In this document: positions 33,463-42,106 of the stretch, one piece after another
Layout: each line of letters begins with the position of its first letter
Position numbering within the stretch: position 1 is the first letter of the stretch
DNA from: UBA2779 sp965232615
Lineage (GTDB): Bacteria; Spirochaetota; Spirochaetia; DSM-2461
Assembly: GCA_965232615.1 (NCBI GenBank)
Contig: OZ246985.1
Coordinates: 1,612,001-1,676,000, forward strand
Length of the DNA stretch: 64,000 nucleotides
Reading direction: 5' to 3'
Notes under the pieces: model-generated
What the model saw: only the letters and a program-made list of their open reading frames with translations
The model's database searches: none
What the model was told of the DNA's origin: nothing
Position numbers and translations under genes: made by a program

Positions 33463-34218
33463 TTAGCATATCCGCATTGCTTTGTCCAGAGAATACCCCC
33501 TTGGAGTTATCATTCTATTTCCACTCACCCTGGTTTGACTGTTGCCGATAATCAAAGTAGTTTTCATATCCACCCAATTCTGATTTCCAAGGTGCTGTAG
33601 AGATGTAATTTCTACTCTCTGAGTATCCCTGTAGGCATTTTGAACTATACCCACCGGAGTATCAGGTTGACGATGCTGAAGAAATATTTCAGAAGATAAT
33701 AGAAAAAGTCGGTGGCGTTTCAAACTCTTCGGGTTGTAGATGACCGTTACAAAATCTCCTTCAGCAGCCAGTCGAAGACGTTTCTCAATGAGATTCACAT
33801 CGGTAAGAAGGTCGCTTAGGGATATGACGACAAAATCATGGATGAGGGGGGCTCCCAGCAGGGCCGCGCAAGCTGTCGCCGAAGTAATACCCGGCACCAC
33901 AACAAGATCTGTTTGTTCGTCTGGAGTCATCAATTCCAGAACGAGTCCGGCTAAACCGTACACCCCGGCATCTCCACCTGAGACCAGAACAACATGCCTA
34001 CCCTGCCGGTACTGTTCCAGCGCCTTACCACAGCGTTCCACTTCCTTTCGCATGCCACTTGAGATGATTGTTTTACCTCCGAGTAAGGGACTGATCAGTT
34101 CAAGATAACCATCGTAACCAACGACCACTTCGGCTGATCTAATCTTTGCCTGTGCCATTGGGGTGAGATTCTCCGGATTGCCCGGCCCAGTCCCGGCGAC
34201 ACTCATTGTTCCTTTCAT
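33463..34218 (-). CDS. cbiH: Cobalt-precorrin-3 C17-methyltransferase
   Basis: Methylates C17 and drives ring contraction in the anaerobic B12 pathway. 251 residues of the tetrapyrrole methylase fold: SVAGTGPGNPENLTPMA, EVVVGYDGYLELI, VVLVSGGDAGVYGLAG, VPGITSATACAALLGAPL, VIYNPKS. Its start overlaps cbiG as ATGA; an ATG four codons in with AAAGGA before it is an alternative. Confidence 0.94.
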   Translation of the reverse strand: MKGTMSVAGTGPGNPENLTPMAQAKIRSAEVVVGYDGYLELISPLLGGKTIISSGMRKEVERCGKALEQYRQGRHVVLVSGGDAGVYGLAGLVLELMTPDEQTDLVVVPGITSATACAALLGAPLIHDFVVISLSDLLTDVNLIEKRLRLAAEGDFVTVIYNPKSLKRHRLFLLSSEIFLQHRQPDTPVGIVQNAYRDTQRVEITSLQHLGNQNWVDMKTTLIIGNSQTRVSGNRMITPRGYSLDKAMRIC

Positions 34219-34961
34219 ACCTGTTCATCCTCCCTGGCTAAAGCTATGGTGACACCATCGACGGCAATTTTTGACTGTAGGAGTACCGCCCTTCTTCCCA
34301 GCAATAAGGCACATGGTTCACTCACACCCGGCAAACCAAGATGCTTCCAGGCAGGCTCTGAGAGACTGACACTCCCTGAAAAAGTTCTTATGCGGTTTGA
34401 GTGTAGAAATACAAGTGGTATACCCATGGTCTCAAAGGCATCAATCAAGCCTGATTCTCCATTTTTGATATCGACACTTCCGGCAATTCGCACTTCATCA
34501 ATCCTTATATTGTTCCTGTCAAGAACTTCCCGAACTGCTTTTTCCACTGTTTCTGAGGAGACTCCTCTACGACAGCCCACACCCATTGTAATCCGGCGGT
34601 TACTGTCCGAGGCTGTTGTGATGACGGGTTCACAGTCAAGCAGACTGGCCACCTTCCAGGCCAGTACATTGGCTCCCCCCTCATGACCACTCAAGGCTGC
34701 AATGGCAAAACGGCGTGCATCATCCACAACCACCACAGCTGGATCGGTGTATTTGCTGTTAATGAATGGGGCAATCATCCGGTACACAATTCCGAGAGAC
34801 ATAATGAACACATGGCCGCTGAATGTATGGAAGTGGTTTTCAACCCATTCGCGGAGTTGTCCCCTGCCCCGAAGATCGACTATTTGACACCGGGGCAGCC
34901 GTTTGAGAAGCTCTTTTGCCGTCTGTTGGCCATTTTCTGTAATGAAACTCAGAGCGATCAT
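34215..34961 (-). CDS. cbiG: Cobalt-precorrin-5A hydrolase CbiG, short form
   Basis: Opens the delta-lactone of cobalt-precorrin-5A. 248 residues: the N-terminal domain (FIMSLGIVYRMIAPFI; DPAVVVVDD; LSGHEGGANVLAWKVA; PVITTASDS) joins directly to the C-terminal domain (MGVGCRRGVSSETVEKAV). The middle domain of about 80 residues in longer CbiG proteins is absent. Overlaps cbiF and cbiH by 4 bp each. Confidence 0.9.
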   Translation of the reverse strand: MIALSFITENGQQTAKELLKRLPRCQIVDLRGRGQLREWVENHFHTFSGHVFIMSLGIVYRMIAPFINSKYTDPAVVVVDDARRFAIAALSGHEGGANVLAWKVASLLDCEPVITTASDSNRRITMGVGCRRGVSSETVEKAVREVLDRNNIRIDEVRIAGSVDIKNGESGLIDAFETMGIPLVFLHSNRIRTFSGSVSLSEPAWKHLGLPGVSEPCALLLGRRAVLLQSKIAVDGVTIALAREDEQV

Positions 34962-35710
34962 TCTGCCTGGCGGTATCCATGACTGAAAGCGGCATCGTAG
35001 AGTTTTGATTTCTCATATTCCGAGTTGAGAACCTGACCGACAATAATCAAGGCATGTCTGGTAATTCTGGATTCCCTGACCATCGTCTTAAGATGGCCTA
35101 ATTGACCTGTTATGGTTTTTTGATCATCCCAACTTGCCCGATACACCACGGCCACCGGGATGTCAGGGCCAAGGATGGGAGTCAGACGCCTCTGAATATC
35201 TCCGGCCTTATCCACAGACAGAAAGATGACAAGAGTGGCATGGCTTTTTGCCAGGGCTTCCAGTTGTTCGGATTCAGGAACTGCGGTACGTCCTTCCACC
35301 CGGGTGAGGATAACGGTCTGACTCACTCCCGGCAGAGTCAACTGTTTTTCCAGAGCCGCAGAGGCTGCCTGAAAGGATGAAACTCCGGGGACAATAAGAA
35401 AGGGGATGTTCCAGGAATTGAGCAGATCAATCTGTTCCTGAATGGCTCCGTATACGGATGGATCGCCAGTATGCAGGCGGACGATAACACCCTCTACCTC
35501 CTTCTTCTTCCAGTATACATGGGCTACTTCATTCAGATTCATACCTGCCGAATCCATCAACTCAGCATTGGAATCGCAGTATTCCAGGAGCCGGGTGGAA
35601 ACCAGACTCCCTGTGTATATAACCACATTGGCCTGTTCAAGTAGATTGCGACCCTTAACCGTAATCAGATCTGGATCTCCAGGACCTGCACCAACAAAAT
35701 AGACTTTCAT
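34958..35710 (-). CDS. cbiF: Cobalt-precorrin-4 C11-methyltransferase
   Basis: 250 residues, tetrapyrrole methylase: YFVGAGPGDPDLITVKG at the start, YTGSLV, RLHTGDPSVYGAIQEQ, VPGVSSFQAASAAL, YRASWDDQ. AAAGGA precedes the ATG. First of the cbiF-cbiG-cbiH overlapping run. Confidence 0.95.
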   Translation of the reverse strand: MKVYFVGAGPGDPDLITVKGRNLLEQANVVIYTGSLVSTRLLEYCDSNAELMDSAGMNLNEVAHVYWKKKEVEGVIVRLHTGDPSVYGAIQEQIDLLNSWNIPFLIVPGVSSFQAASAALEKQLTLPGVSQTVILTRVEGRTAVPESEQLEALAKSHATLVIFLSVDKAGDIQRRLTPILGPDIPVAVVYRASWDDQKTITGQLGHLKTMVRESRITRHALIIVGQVLNSEYEKSKLYDAAFSHGYRQAE

Positions 35711-35728
35711 AATATCCTTTAGAGTTTC

Positions 35729-36097
35729 TCAGGGATCGCTGGAAAATCCTCCCGTCTCTACAATCACCTGCATGATCTGATTCAACACACCTATATCCAG
35801 CTCCAGCGCCCAGGCATTGGCGAATTCTTTGATGAATTCATAATCAGAATAGTTCAGTATACTGTTTCCCGCATCCCACTGCCCGGCCATGATATCCAGC
35901 ACTTCTTCCAATCGATAGATGGCATCTTCGTCAATGGGACCGGGCAGGAAGTATTCGGCCAGTTCTACTGCCATATTCTGTGGAATTGGAACGATTCGGG
36001 ACATCTTTTCCCGAAGATCTGCCGCAATATCACCGTAATTATCCCAGCCCCTCTTCTTTTTTGATCTTTTCCATGTGCGTAGAAGGTCACCTTCCAT
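35729..36097 (-). CDS. Hypothetical protein
   Basis: 122 residues from ATG 36097. No family recognised. Acidic, mostly helical, with a basic start (TWKRSKKKRGWDNYG) and a middle LEEVLDIMAGQWDAG. A longer frame to 36151 overlaps the divergent dCMP deaminase start. It is 18 bp upstream of cbiF, so it may be cotranscribed, but nothing links it to B12. Confidence 0.6.
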   Translation of the reverse strand: MEGDLLRTWKRSKKKRGWDNYGDIAADLREKMSRIVPIPQNMAVELAEYFLPGPIDEDAIYRLEEVLDIMAGQWDAGNSILNYSDYEFIKEFANAWALELDIGVLNQIMQVIVETGGFSSDP

Positions 36098-36136
36098 ATT
36101 ACCATGATATAATGTCAGGAAAAAGGAGGGAAGCCT

Positions 36137-36619
36137 TTGAACAGCACTCATAGACGCCCGTCATGGGATGAATACTTCATGCAGGTGGCCAATGCCATCG
36201 CAAAGAGGGCAACCTGCGACAGAGGCCGCAGCGGTTGTGTCATTGTGAAAGACCGTCAAATACTTGCATCCGGATATGTGGGAGCCCCTCCGGGCCTGCC
36301 CCACTGTGATGAAGCAGGCCATCTGTACAACACCGTTCTTCACAGCGACGGAGTAGAAAAACAGCACTGTGTCAGAACTGTCCATGCCGAGCAAAATGCT
36401 ATCTGCCAGGCTGCCAGACGGGGAGTTTCCCTCGAAGGTGCAACCCTATATTGTAGAATGACTCCCTGCCGCACCTGTGCCATGTTGATTATTTCCTGTG
36501 GCATTACCCGTGTTTTATGTGAACGTAAATACCAGGCTGGTGTGGAATCTGAAGAACTCTTTGCTCAGGCAGGCATTGATGTTGCATTTGTTCATGATGA
36601 AGTCCAGCCATACAGCTGA
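36137..36619 (+). CDS. dCMP deaminase
   Basis: Zinc deaminase that converts dCMP to dUMP for thymidylate synthesis. 160 residues with VHAEQNAI (zinc His and catalytic Glu) and MTPCRTCAMLII (two zinc Cys), preceded by GYVGAPPGLPHCDEAGH typical of the ComEB/dCMP group. It starts with a TTG that has GGAGGG in front. Confidence 0.92.
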   Translation: MNSTHRRPSWDEYFMQVANAIAKRATCDRGRSGCVIVKDRQILASGYVGAPPGLPHCDEAGHLYNTVLHSDGVEKQHCVRTVHAEQNAICQAARRGVSLEGATLYCRMTPCRTCAMLIISCGITRVLCERKYQAGVESEELFAQAGIDVAFVHDEVQPYS

Positions 36620-36631
36620 TAACTGTGCCTG

Positions 36632-37444
36632 ATGAATCTTATTCTGTTTGATGAAGATGAATTAGCTGATGGGATTCCCTGCGATGATGCCAGAATGGTT
36701 CATGTTACGAAAATACTAAGATTAAATGTGGACGATGAATTTCTGGCAGGCATTGTTGGCGGGCAGATAGGCCATGCATCGTTGATATCCCGGAAGATGA
36801 ACAGGTGGAAAATTCGATTCAATCCTGTAAGAGATTCAACAGGCACTTACCCTGTTACAGTTCTTTTAGGATGTCCCAGACCGCCAGTAGCCCGTCGATT
36901 ACTGAAGGATTTGAGCACATTGGGAGTGGGTAAAATCATTATCTGCTCAACGGATCTCAATGAAAAATCCTATCTCTCTTCCAGACTGTGGCGAGATGGG
37001 TTATATAAGTTTGCCCTTCTTGAAGGGGCCATGCAGGGTGGCGTCACTCACCTTCCATCAGTCACTATCAAGAAGAATCTCAGCAGTTCACTGAAAGTAC
37101 TACCGGAAGGAAAGAACAACCAGCTCATTGCCCTGGACAACAATCAGAGGGCCATACCCCTGTCCGGGATGGCGGCAGATTTCCGTCAGGTTGTTCTTGC
37201 CGTTGGACCGGAACGGGGATGGACTGACAGGGAGAGAGGGATTCTGGAAGGAACTGGATTTACCCTGATTCAGCTTGGAAAGAGAATTTTACGAACAGAA
37301 ACAGCCTGCTCGGTGGGGGTGGGACTTGTGCTTGAACAGATGGGAGTTTATTCGACTTCAACTGATTCATTACATCAAACCGGGTTTCAACCTCACATCC
37401 AGTCCCGAAATGAAGGGATGACAGGAGTCAATACCTGGCGTTGA
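36632..37444 (+). CDS. rsmE: 16S rRNA (uracil1498-N3)-methyltransferase RsmE
   Basis: SPOUT methyltransferase for U1498 of 16S rRNA. 270 residues with an N-terminal PUA-like part (DARMVHVTKILRLNVDDEF) and a knotted C-terminal domain (LAVGPERGWTDRERGIL; LGKRILRTETACSV). 12 bp after dCMP deaminase. Confidence 0.93.
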   Translation: MNLILFDEDELADGIPCDDARMVHVTKILRLNVDDEFLAGIVGGQIGHASLISRKMNRWKIRFNPVRDSTGTYPVTVLLGCPRPPVARRLLKDLSTLGVGKIIICSTDLNEKSYLSSRLWRDGLYKFALLEGAMQGGVTHLPSVTIKKNLSSSLKVLPEGKNNQLIALDNNQRAIPLSGMAADFRQVVLAVGPERGWTDRERGILEGTGFTLIQLGKRILRTETACSVGVGLVLEQMGVYSTSTDSLHQTGFQPHIQSRNEGMTGVNTWR

Positions 37445-37676
37445 CTTCAATACAGATTATGATTGTATCAAATCTCAATTAGAAAGGAGAAAACACTGGT
37501 CATAACTCAGTCTGGCTGTTCCAATGTGTCTGATTCCAGAATAATATGTAGTTGAGCTGTTTATAACTGGCTTCAAAGCAGCAGTTTGAGCTCCAGTGAA
37601 GAGGGGTGGGGGAGATTCTTAAACGCCGATACCCCGGATGAGAAGGCTCTTATATGCAGTGTCGAGGAGGATTTCC
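37445..37676. other. Non-coding stretch after rsmE
   Basis: No credible gene, RNA or terminator seen in these 232 bp. It ends at the left end of the 115-bp inverted-repeat element. Confidence 0.4.
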
Positions 37677-37791
37677 GAGTGTCAGTAAGCTTGTTAAATT
37701 AGAAAAGCATATCTTTAACACGACTGTTATGATGACTTAAAACCTTTCAGTATTAGAAATAGTGAAGATTTAACAAGCTTTCTGACACTCC
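37677..37791. repeat. Compact AGTGTCAG inverted-repeat element
   Basis: 115 bp bounded by about 22-bp inverted ends: GAGTGTCAGTAAGCTTGTTA... and ...TAACAAGCTTTCTGACACTC. The 3-bp CCG just outside the AGTGTCAG core may be a target duplication (CCG at 37675-37677 and 37789-37791 if the ends are taken as AGTGTCAG). The ends could form a long hairpin in RNA between two convergent genes. The same ends occur separated at 2992-3012 and 3351-3370. Confidence 0.7.
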
Positions 37792-38152
37792 GAATAACTA
37801 AATATATCAATGAATAATATAAGGGTACCTTTTCGATGCTCCCCAGACTCCCAATCTCCCAGAAACCATAAGCTGCTTCCTCGTATGGATGGGAGTTAAT
37901 GAGAGCATTGATTGCTTTCTTCAGGTGGGCTTTGTCGCAAACCATCTCAACTTTGAGTTCTTCCAGTCGTTCAACAGTGTTTTGAGTTCCAATGGAAGGT
38001 TGACTGCCCTGCAGTGGTCTGAATTGACCAATACCAGCAGTCTCCCAGCAACACCTGTCATAATCGCCTATAATCCCGGCTCCGGCCGAAAACATGGCAT
38101 TTTTAACCTTTTCCGCATCGGAAATGGGTACATAGAATGAGATTTTATACAT
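37727..38152 (-). CDS. CutA/NIF3 C-terminal-domain-like protein with repeat-derived tail
   Basis: 141 residues from ATG 38152. The first ~102 residues (YKISFYVPISDAEKVKNAMF; GAGIIGDYDRCCWETAG; GQFRPLQGSQPSIG; INSHPYEEAAY) match the small ferredoxin-like domain found alone or inside NIF3/YqfO proteins, with a possible metal-binding HPYEE. The last ~37 residues follow a GGTACCC junction that resembles a repeat terminus and run into the 115-bp inverted-repeat element, so the original C-terminus has probably been replaced. Confidence 0.78.
   Translation of the reverse strand: MYKISFYVPISDAEKVKNAMFSAGAGIIGDYDRCCWETAGIGQFRPLQGSQPSIGTQNTVERLEELKVEMVCDKAHLKKAINALINSHPYEEAAYGFWEIGSLGSIEKVPLYYSLIYLVIRSVRKLVKSSLFLILKGFKSS
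37824..37830. repeat. Possible short MITE terminus at the tail junction
   Basis: GGGTACC followed on the other side by TTA resembles the outer 7 bp of copies C and D. Very short, so only suggestive; its position where the conserved domain ends is the reason to list it. Confidence 0.3.
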
Positions 38153-38204
38153 AAAAACAGTTTTCCTCACTCAACAATTGGAATAATACAAGTTAAAATA
38201 CAGT

Positions 38205-39203
38205 ATGAATCATAATGTAGCAATCTTCTGGGATGTTGAAAATGTTAAGCCATCGAGCTCCAAGAATCTATTCGTCCAGGGACTCTGGGATTATTCTGAG
38301 GGGCTTGGCCGAGTTGTCAGCTCCCATGCCTATGCCGACTGGAGTCAAATGGGATATAAATCGCTGGGCCCCGTCCTGGCGGCCCTTCATTTCAACATGG
38401 TACACGTCCCTTATCGAGGTAGAAGGAGAGACAAAAACAGCGCTGATATGCACCTTACCAATGACTGTCTGGATCTTCTGAGATTTCAGGATCACATCGA
38501 TGTCTATGTACTATTAACAGGTGACAGTGACTTCCGACCACTGGTGATGAACCTTAGAAAGGCAGGCAAGGTGACTCACATCGTCTGCGACATCAAAAAT
38601 GCCAGTAACGATTTACTGAGGCTTGCCGACAGTTTTACAGACTTCAGGGATATGTATCCCCTGGAAGATGATGACAGTGGAGATGAAGAACCCGGTCGAA
38701 AGGACAGTACCCCTACATATTCCCGGGAATACTGGTTTGAACGCCTCGCGGAAACAGCTTCCATACTGCGCAAAGAAAAAAAAGGAACCGATGCCGGCAA
38801 TGTTAAAATAACTATGAAAAAACTGAATCAGGGATTTGATGAAAAATCTCTTGGTTACAAACGCTGGGGTGATTTCATTGCCGAGGCTTCCCGGGCAGGG
38901 TATGTCAGTATGGAATCAGATGATCAGCGTACTGAAATAATCCCTGGTCGTCAGTTCAAGCAGGAAACCGGATCTTTGCAGATTGCTCTTAAAACTCTGG
39001 CTGAGACTCTTCAGGAAATGGATGAAGGAGCTGGACCGGAATTTCATCGGTATGGTGTTGTCAGTTCCAGATTAAGGGATAAGAACATCAATACAAAAGC
39101 GCTGGGATTCAGTCAGTTCAAGAAATTTATTTCATCAGCTGAGGCCCGGGGTCTGGTAGAAACCAGGGTTGAAAAGTTGACCAGTTTTGTCAAACGGCAA
39201 TAA
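38205..39203 (+). CDS. NYN-domain nuclease with two LOTUS/OST-HTH-like domains
   Basis: 332 residues. About 1-145: NYN (LabA/DUF88) PIN-like domain with FWDVENV at the start, SADMHLTNDCLDLL and LLTGDSDFRPLV, giving the acidic metal site. About 175-240 and 250-325: two OST-HTH-like repeats (KKLNQGFDEKSLGYKRWGDF; DKNINTKALGFSQFKKFI). Such proteins are thought to cleave or bind RNA. Divergent from the CutA/NIF3-like gene; convergent with the TrpR-like gene with 8 bp between. Confidence 0.86.
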   Translation: MNHNVAIFWDVENVKPSSSKNLFVQGLWDYSEGLGRVVSSHAYADWSQMGYKSLGPVLAALHFNMVHVPYRGRRRDKNSADMHLTNDCLDLLRFQDHIDVYVLLTGDSDFRPLVMNLRKAGKVTHIVCDIKNASNDLLRLADSFTDFRDMYPLEDDDSGDEEPGRKDSTPTYSREYWFERLAETASILRKEKKGTDAGNVKITMKKLNQGFDEKSLGYKRWGDFIAEASRAGYVSMESDDQRTEIIPGRQFKQETGSLQIALKTLAETLQEMDEGAGPEFHRYGVVSSRLRDKNINTKALGFSQFKKFISSAEARGLVETRVEKLTSFVKRQ

Positions 39204-39211
39204 TTCCGGCA

Positions 39212-39574
39212 TCAGTTTTTTCCCAGATTGTTCCGGGACTTCTGGAGAATACCGATCATGTAATTGAAGGGTGAATTATCCTTTTTGAGTTCTTTTGACC
39301 CACGGGTTATTTTGCAGAGGCTCAACCCCAGTTCCCGGGATATCATACGCTGACTCATACCCTGCTTCATCAGACGTACCAGTGTCCAGCGTGAAGATAT
39401 TTCGGCCACCTCTGCTTCAGTAAGCAAACTCAATAGAAACTCCTTGATTACTTCGGGATCCTTTTCCAGAGCCAGCACATGGGATAGCTCGGTAAGAGGT
39501 GCTGAATCAACTCCACTGCTCATATGATTCAATACTGCCTGGTTTTTTACTGTACTGTCAAGTAGAAACATCAC
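39212..39574 (-). CDS. TrpR-like (YerC/YecD family) DNA-binding protein
   Basis: 120 residues. The region LLTEAEVAEISSRWTLVRLM, then GMSQRMISRELGLSLCKITR is the helix-turn-helix of the TrpR superfamily. No evidence that it binds tryptophan. Its start overlaps the end of the response regulator gene by 17 bp, so it belongs to the same operon. Confidence 0.85.
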   Translation of the reverse strand: MMFLLDSTVKNQAVLNHMSSGVDSAPLTELSHVLALEKDPEVIKEFLLSLLTEAEVAEISSRWTLVRLMKQGMSQRMISRELGLSLCKITRGSKELKKDNSPFNYMIGILQKSRNNLGKN

Positions 39575-40949
39575 TATTGTTATTCAGGAATTCGGCTTCC
39601 ATTCCATAGTCGTGGATCTTTCTATGGAGTGTTTTTCGTCCTATTCCAAGAATTTCAGATGTTCGGCTTTTATTCCCTCCAAGGGAATTGAGATTCGCTC
39701 GAATCACAATTTTTTCCACTTCAGCCATGGAAATACCGAGAGGAATAACGATATTGTCCACATTCCTGCCATCACTGAGCTGGGGTGGTAAATCTTCTAC
39801 ATCGATGTATTCCCCCTTGCAGAGAATTACTGCACTTTCAATAACATTTCTAAGTTCCCTGACATTACCAGGCCAGGAGTAACTCCGAAGCATGGCAATG
39901 GCTTTTGGTTTCCATCCCTCTATTTTCTTCGCGTGTTCCACCGCGCTGGACTTAAGGTATTGAGTTGCGAGTAAAGGGATATCCTCTGCCCGTTCCCTCA
40001 ATGGCGGCATATTGATGTTGACAACGTTCAATCTGTAATACAGATCCTTTCGAAAGCGTCCCATGGCCACTTCCGTTTTAAGATCTCGGTTTGTAGCAGC
40101 GATAATCCGGACGTCTACTGTCACGGTTTCTTCTCCCCCCACCCTTTCAAATGACTTTTCCTGGAGAACCCTGAGAATCTTGATCTGGACAGATTGATTG
40201 ATCTCACCAATTTCATCCAGGAAAATAGTCCCCTTGTCGGCCAGTTCAAATCGTCCCTTACGCTGTCCTGCCGCACCAGTGAAGGCACCTTTCTCATGGC
40301 CAAATAATTCTGATTCTAGAAGCGATTCTGTCAGGGCCGCACAGTGAACCTTGATGAATGGGGCATTATTTCTAGGAGATTGGGCATGAATGGCGTTGGC
40401 AACCAGTTCCTTTCCAGTACCACTTTCGCCTGAAATCAAAACACCGGCTTTGGTTGGGGCCACTTGATTGATCAATTGAAAAATCTGTACCATAGCAGAG
40501 CTTTTTCCAAGCATTTCCCTACCCTGCCTGCGGCGTTCAAGCCTACTCACTTCGGCCTGAAGCTCCCTGTGTTTCAAAGCCAATTCCCTGCGGCTCAATG
40601 CCCGTTTTATGAGCAGACCCAAACGCTCCAGATTGACTGGCTTGGTAATAAAATCATAGGCACCGTCCCGCATGGCCTGAACGGCATTATCAACAGTACC
40701 ATGTCCCGTAAGGATGATTACGGGGATATTGGGGTAGGAAACCGTTACCTTCTTCAAGAGTTCTTCACCCGATAATCCGGGCATTCGAAGGTCGGTAATA
40801 ACCAGATCAATGTCGGTTTTCAGTACAATTTTCAATCCAGTTTGGCCATCTTCGGCCTGTAGAACTTCGTAACCGTCCATTTCCATGGCCTTTGCCAGAC
40901 CATTTCTGATGTTCTTCTCGTCATCGACGATGAGAATGCGAAAATTCAT
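39558..40949 (-). CDS. NtrC-family sigma-54-dependent response regulator
   Basis: 463 residues: receiver (DDEKN; phospho-acceptor Asp53 in LVITDLRMPG; K in FITKPVN), AAA+ domain (GESGTGKE Walker A; GHEKGAFTGA contact loop for sigma-54; GTIFLDEIGE Walker B), and a C-terminal Fis-type HTH (SRTSEILGIGRKTLHRKIH). It activates sigma-54 promoters in response to its partner kinase, encoded just upstream with an ATGA overlap. Targets unknown. Confidence 0.95.
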   Translation of the reverse strand: MNFRILIVDDEKNIRNGLAKAMEMDGYEVLQAEDGQTGLKIVLKTDIDLVITDLRMPGLSGEELLKKVTVSYPNIPVIILTGHGTVDNAVQAMRDGAYDFITKPVNLERLGLLIKRALSRRELALKHRELQAEVSRLERRRQGREMLGKSSAMVQIFQLINQVAPTKAGVLISGESGTGKELVANAIHAQSPRNNAPFIKVHCAALTESLLESELFGHEKGAFTGAAGQRKGRFELADKGTIFLDEIGEINQSVQIKILRVLQEKSFERVGGEETVTVDVRIIAATNRDLKTEVAMGRFRKDLYYRLNVVNINMPPLRERAEDIPLLATQYLKSSAVEHAKKIEGWKPKAIAMLRSYSWPGNVRELRNVIESAVILCKGEYIDVEDLPPQLSDGRNVDNIVIPLGISMAEVEKIVIRANLNSLGGNKSRTSEILGIGRKTLHRKIHDYGMEAEFLNNNSDVST

Positions 40950-42106
40950 GTGGATCCTCCAATCAATAGTCTTCTTCCACTCTGTGGTACAGGGATAGTT
41001 ATTAGAAATTTTGTTCCCCTTCCTATGACAGAATCCATCTGGAGATCACCTCCATGTTCCTTGATTACCTTGTAGACAACTGAAAGACCCAGTCCGGAGC
41101 CTGTATCCCGGGTTGTGAAGTATGGCTCGAATACTTTTCCCTGGATACTTGCAGGAATGCCATGACCGGTATCGGCGATAGTAATACAGATGTTTTCGTT
41201 TTCCAGACGAGTTTCAAATCGAATTTCGCCCCCATCCGGCATGGCCGCCAGGGCATTCTTTACCAGATTCAGCAGAACTCGTTTCATGGCACTTTCATCC
41301 AGCGGGATGGCTGGAATTGTATCGTCCAGAAGTTGAATGATATGGACCTCATTTTTCTCAACTTCGAATCGAAGGAATTGAAGAAGATCTGTGATAATTG
41401 CATTGATATCTGCAAGTCGAGGATTGGGGGTAATGGGACGGACGGTAAAAAGATAATCTGAAACAATGGTATTCAATCTCTCAACTTCTTCTTCAAGGAT
41501 TTCCAGAGTATCATAAAACTCATCAGGTCTAACATCACCTGTTTCGATCTTTCGTCGAATAAGCTGGATATGAATCCCCATTGATGCCAGTGGATTTTTG
41601 GTTTCGTGGGCAACACCCGCGGCCATTGTTGTAAGAGATGCCAGGCCTTCCGCCCTTTTAAGCCTTGCTTCCTCGGCTCTTACTTCTGTAACGTCCTCAA
41701 CATACAGCATACTTCCTTTGATTTTTCCCCGATCAACCAGAGTAAGAACACCGCAGCTCAATGTTATATTGCCTCCCTTGGAGCGGACAGAAAAATCCCT
41801 CATCGTTGCTCCTCTATCCTCTTCCAATGCTGTCTTCACATAGTTGGCAAGTTCCTGCAATGCAAGAACTTCCCAGGCTTTTTTTCCAATAGGATCGGAG
41901 TGAAGAAGGGGTAAAAGACGTCGGGCAGGATTATTAAGCATCCAGATCTTATTATTCTGACCTATGACAACAACTCCTCCAGGGATGGAAGACAGTACCA
42001 TTTCCAGGTGCTCATTATACACAACGAGGTCCCGCACCAGAATACGCAGTCTTTCAGGATTGAGTTTGTTGAGACTCTTTAGAACACGTTTAAAAATTCT
42101 TCTCAC
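40946..42106 (-). CDS. NtrB-like PAS histidine kinase
   Basis: 386 residues, no obvious membrane segments. A PAS domain (about 30-140; ILSSIPGGVVVIG-like start), the phospho-acceptor HETKNPLASMG, and a HATPase with NLVKNALAAMP (N box), ADTGHGIP and GSGLGLSVVY. A cytoplasmic sensor like NtrB is likely; the signal is unknown. Overlaps holB and the response regulator by 4 bp each. Confidence 0.93.
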   Translation of the reverse strand: MRRIFKRVLKSLNKLNPERLRILVRDLVVYNEHLEMVLSSIPGGVVVIGQNNKIWMLNNPARRLLPLLHSDPIGKKAWEVLALQELANYVKTALEEDRGATMRDFSVRSKGGNITLSCGVLTLVDRGKIKGSMLYVEDVTEVRAEEARLKRAEGLASLTTMAAGVAHETKNPLASMGIHIQLIRRKIETGDVRPDEFYDTLEILEEEVERLNTIVSDYLFTVRPITPNPRLADINAIITDLLQFLRFEVEKNEVHIIQLLDDTIPAIPLDESAMKRVLLNLVKNALAAMPDGGEIRFETRLENENICITIADTGHGIPASIQGKVFEPYFTTRDTGSGLGLSVVYKVIKEHGGDLQMDSVIGRGTKFLITIPVPQSGRRLLIGGST

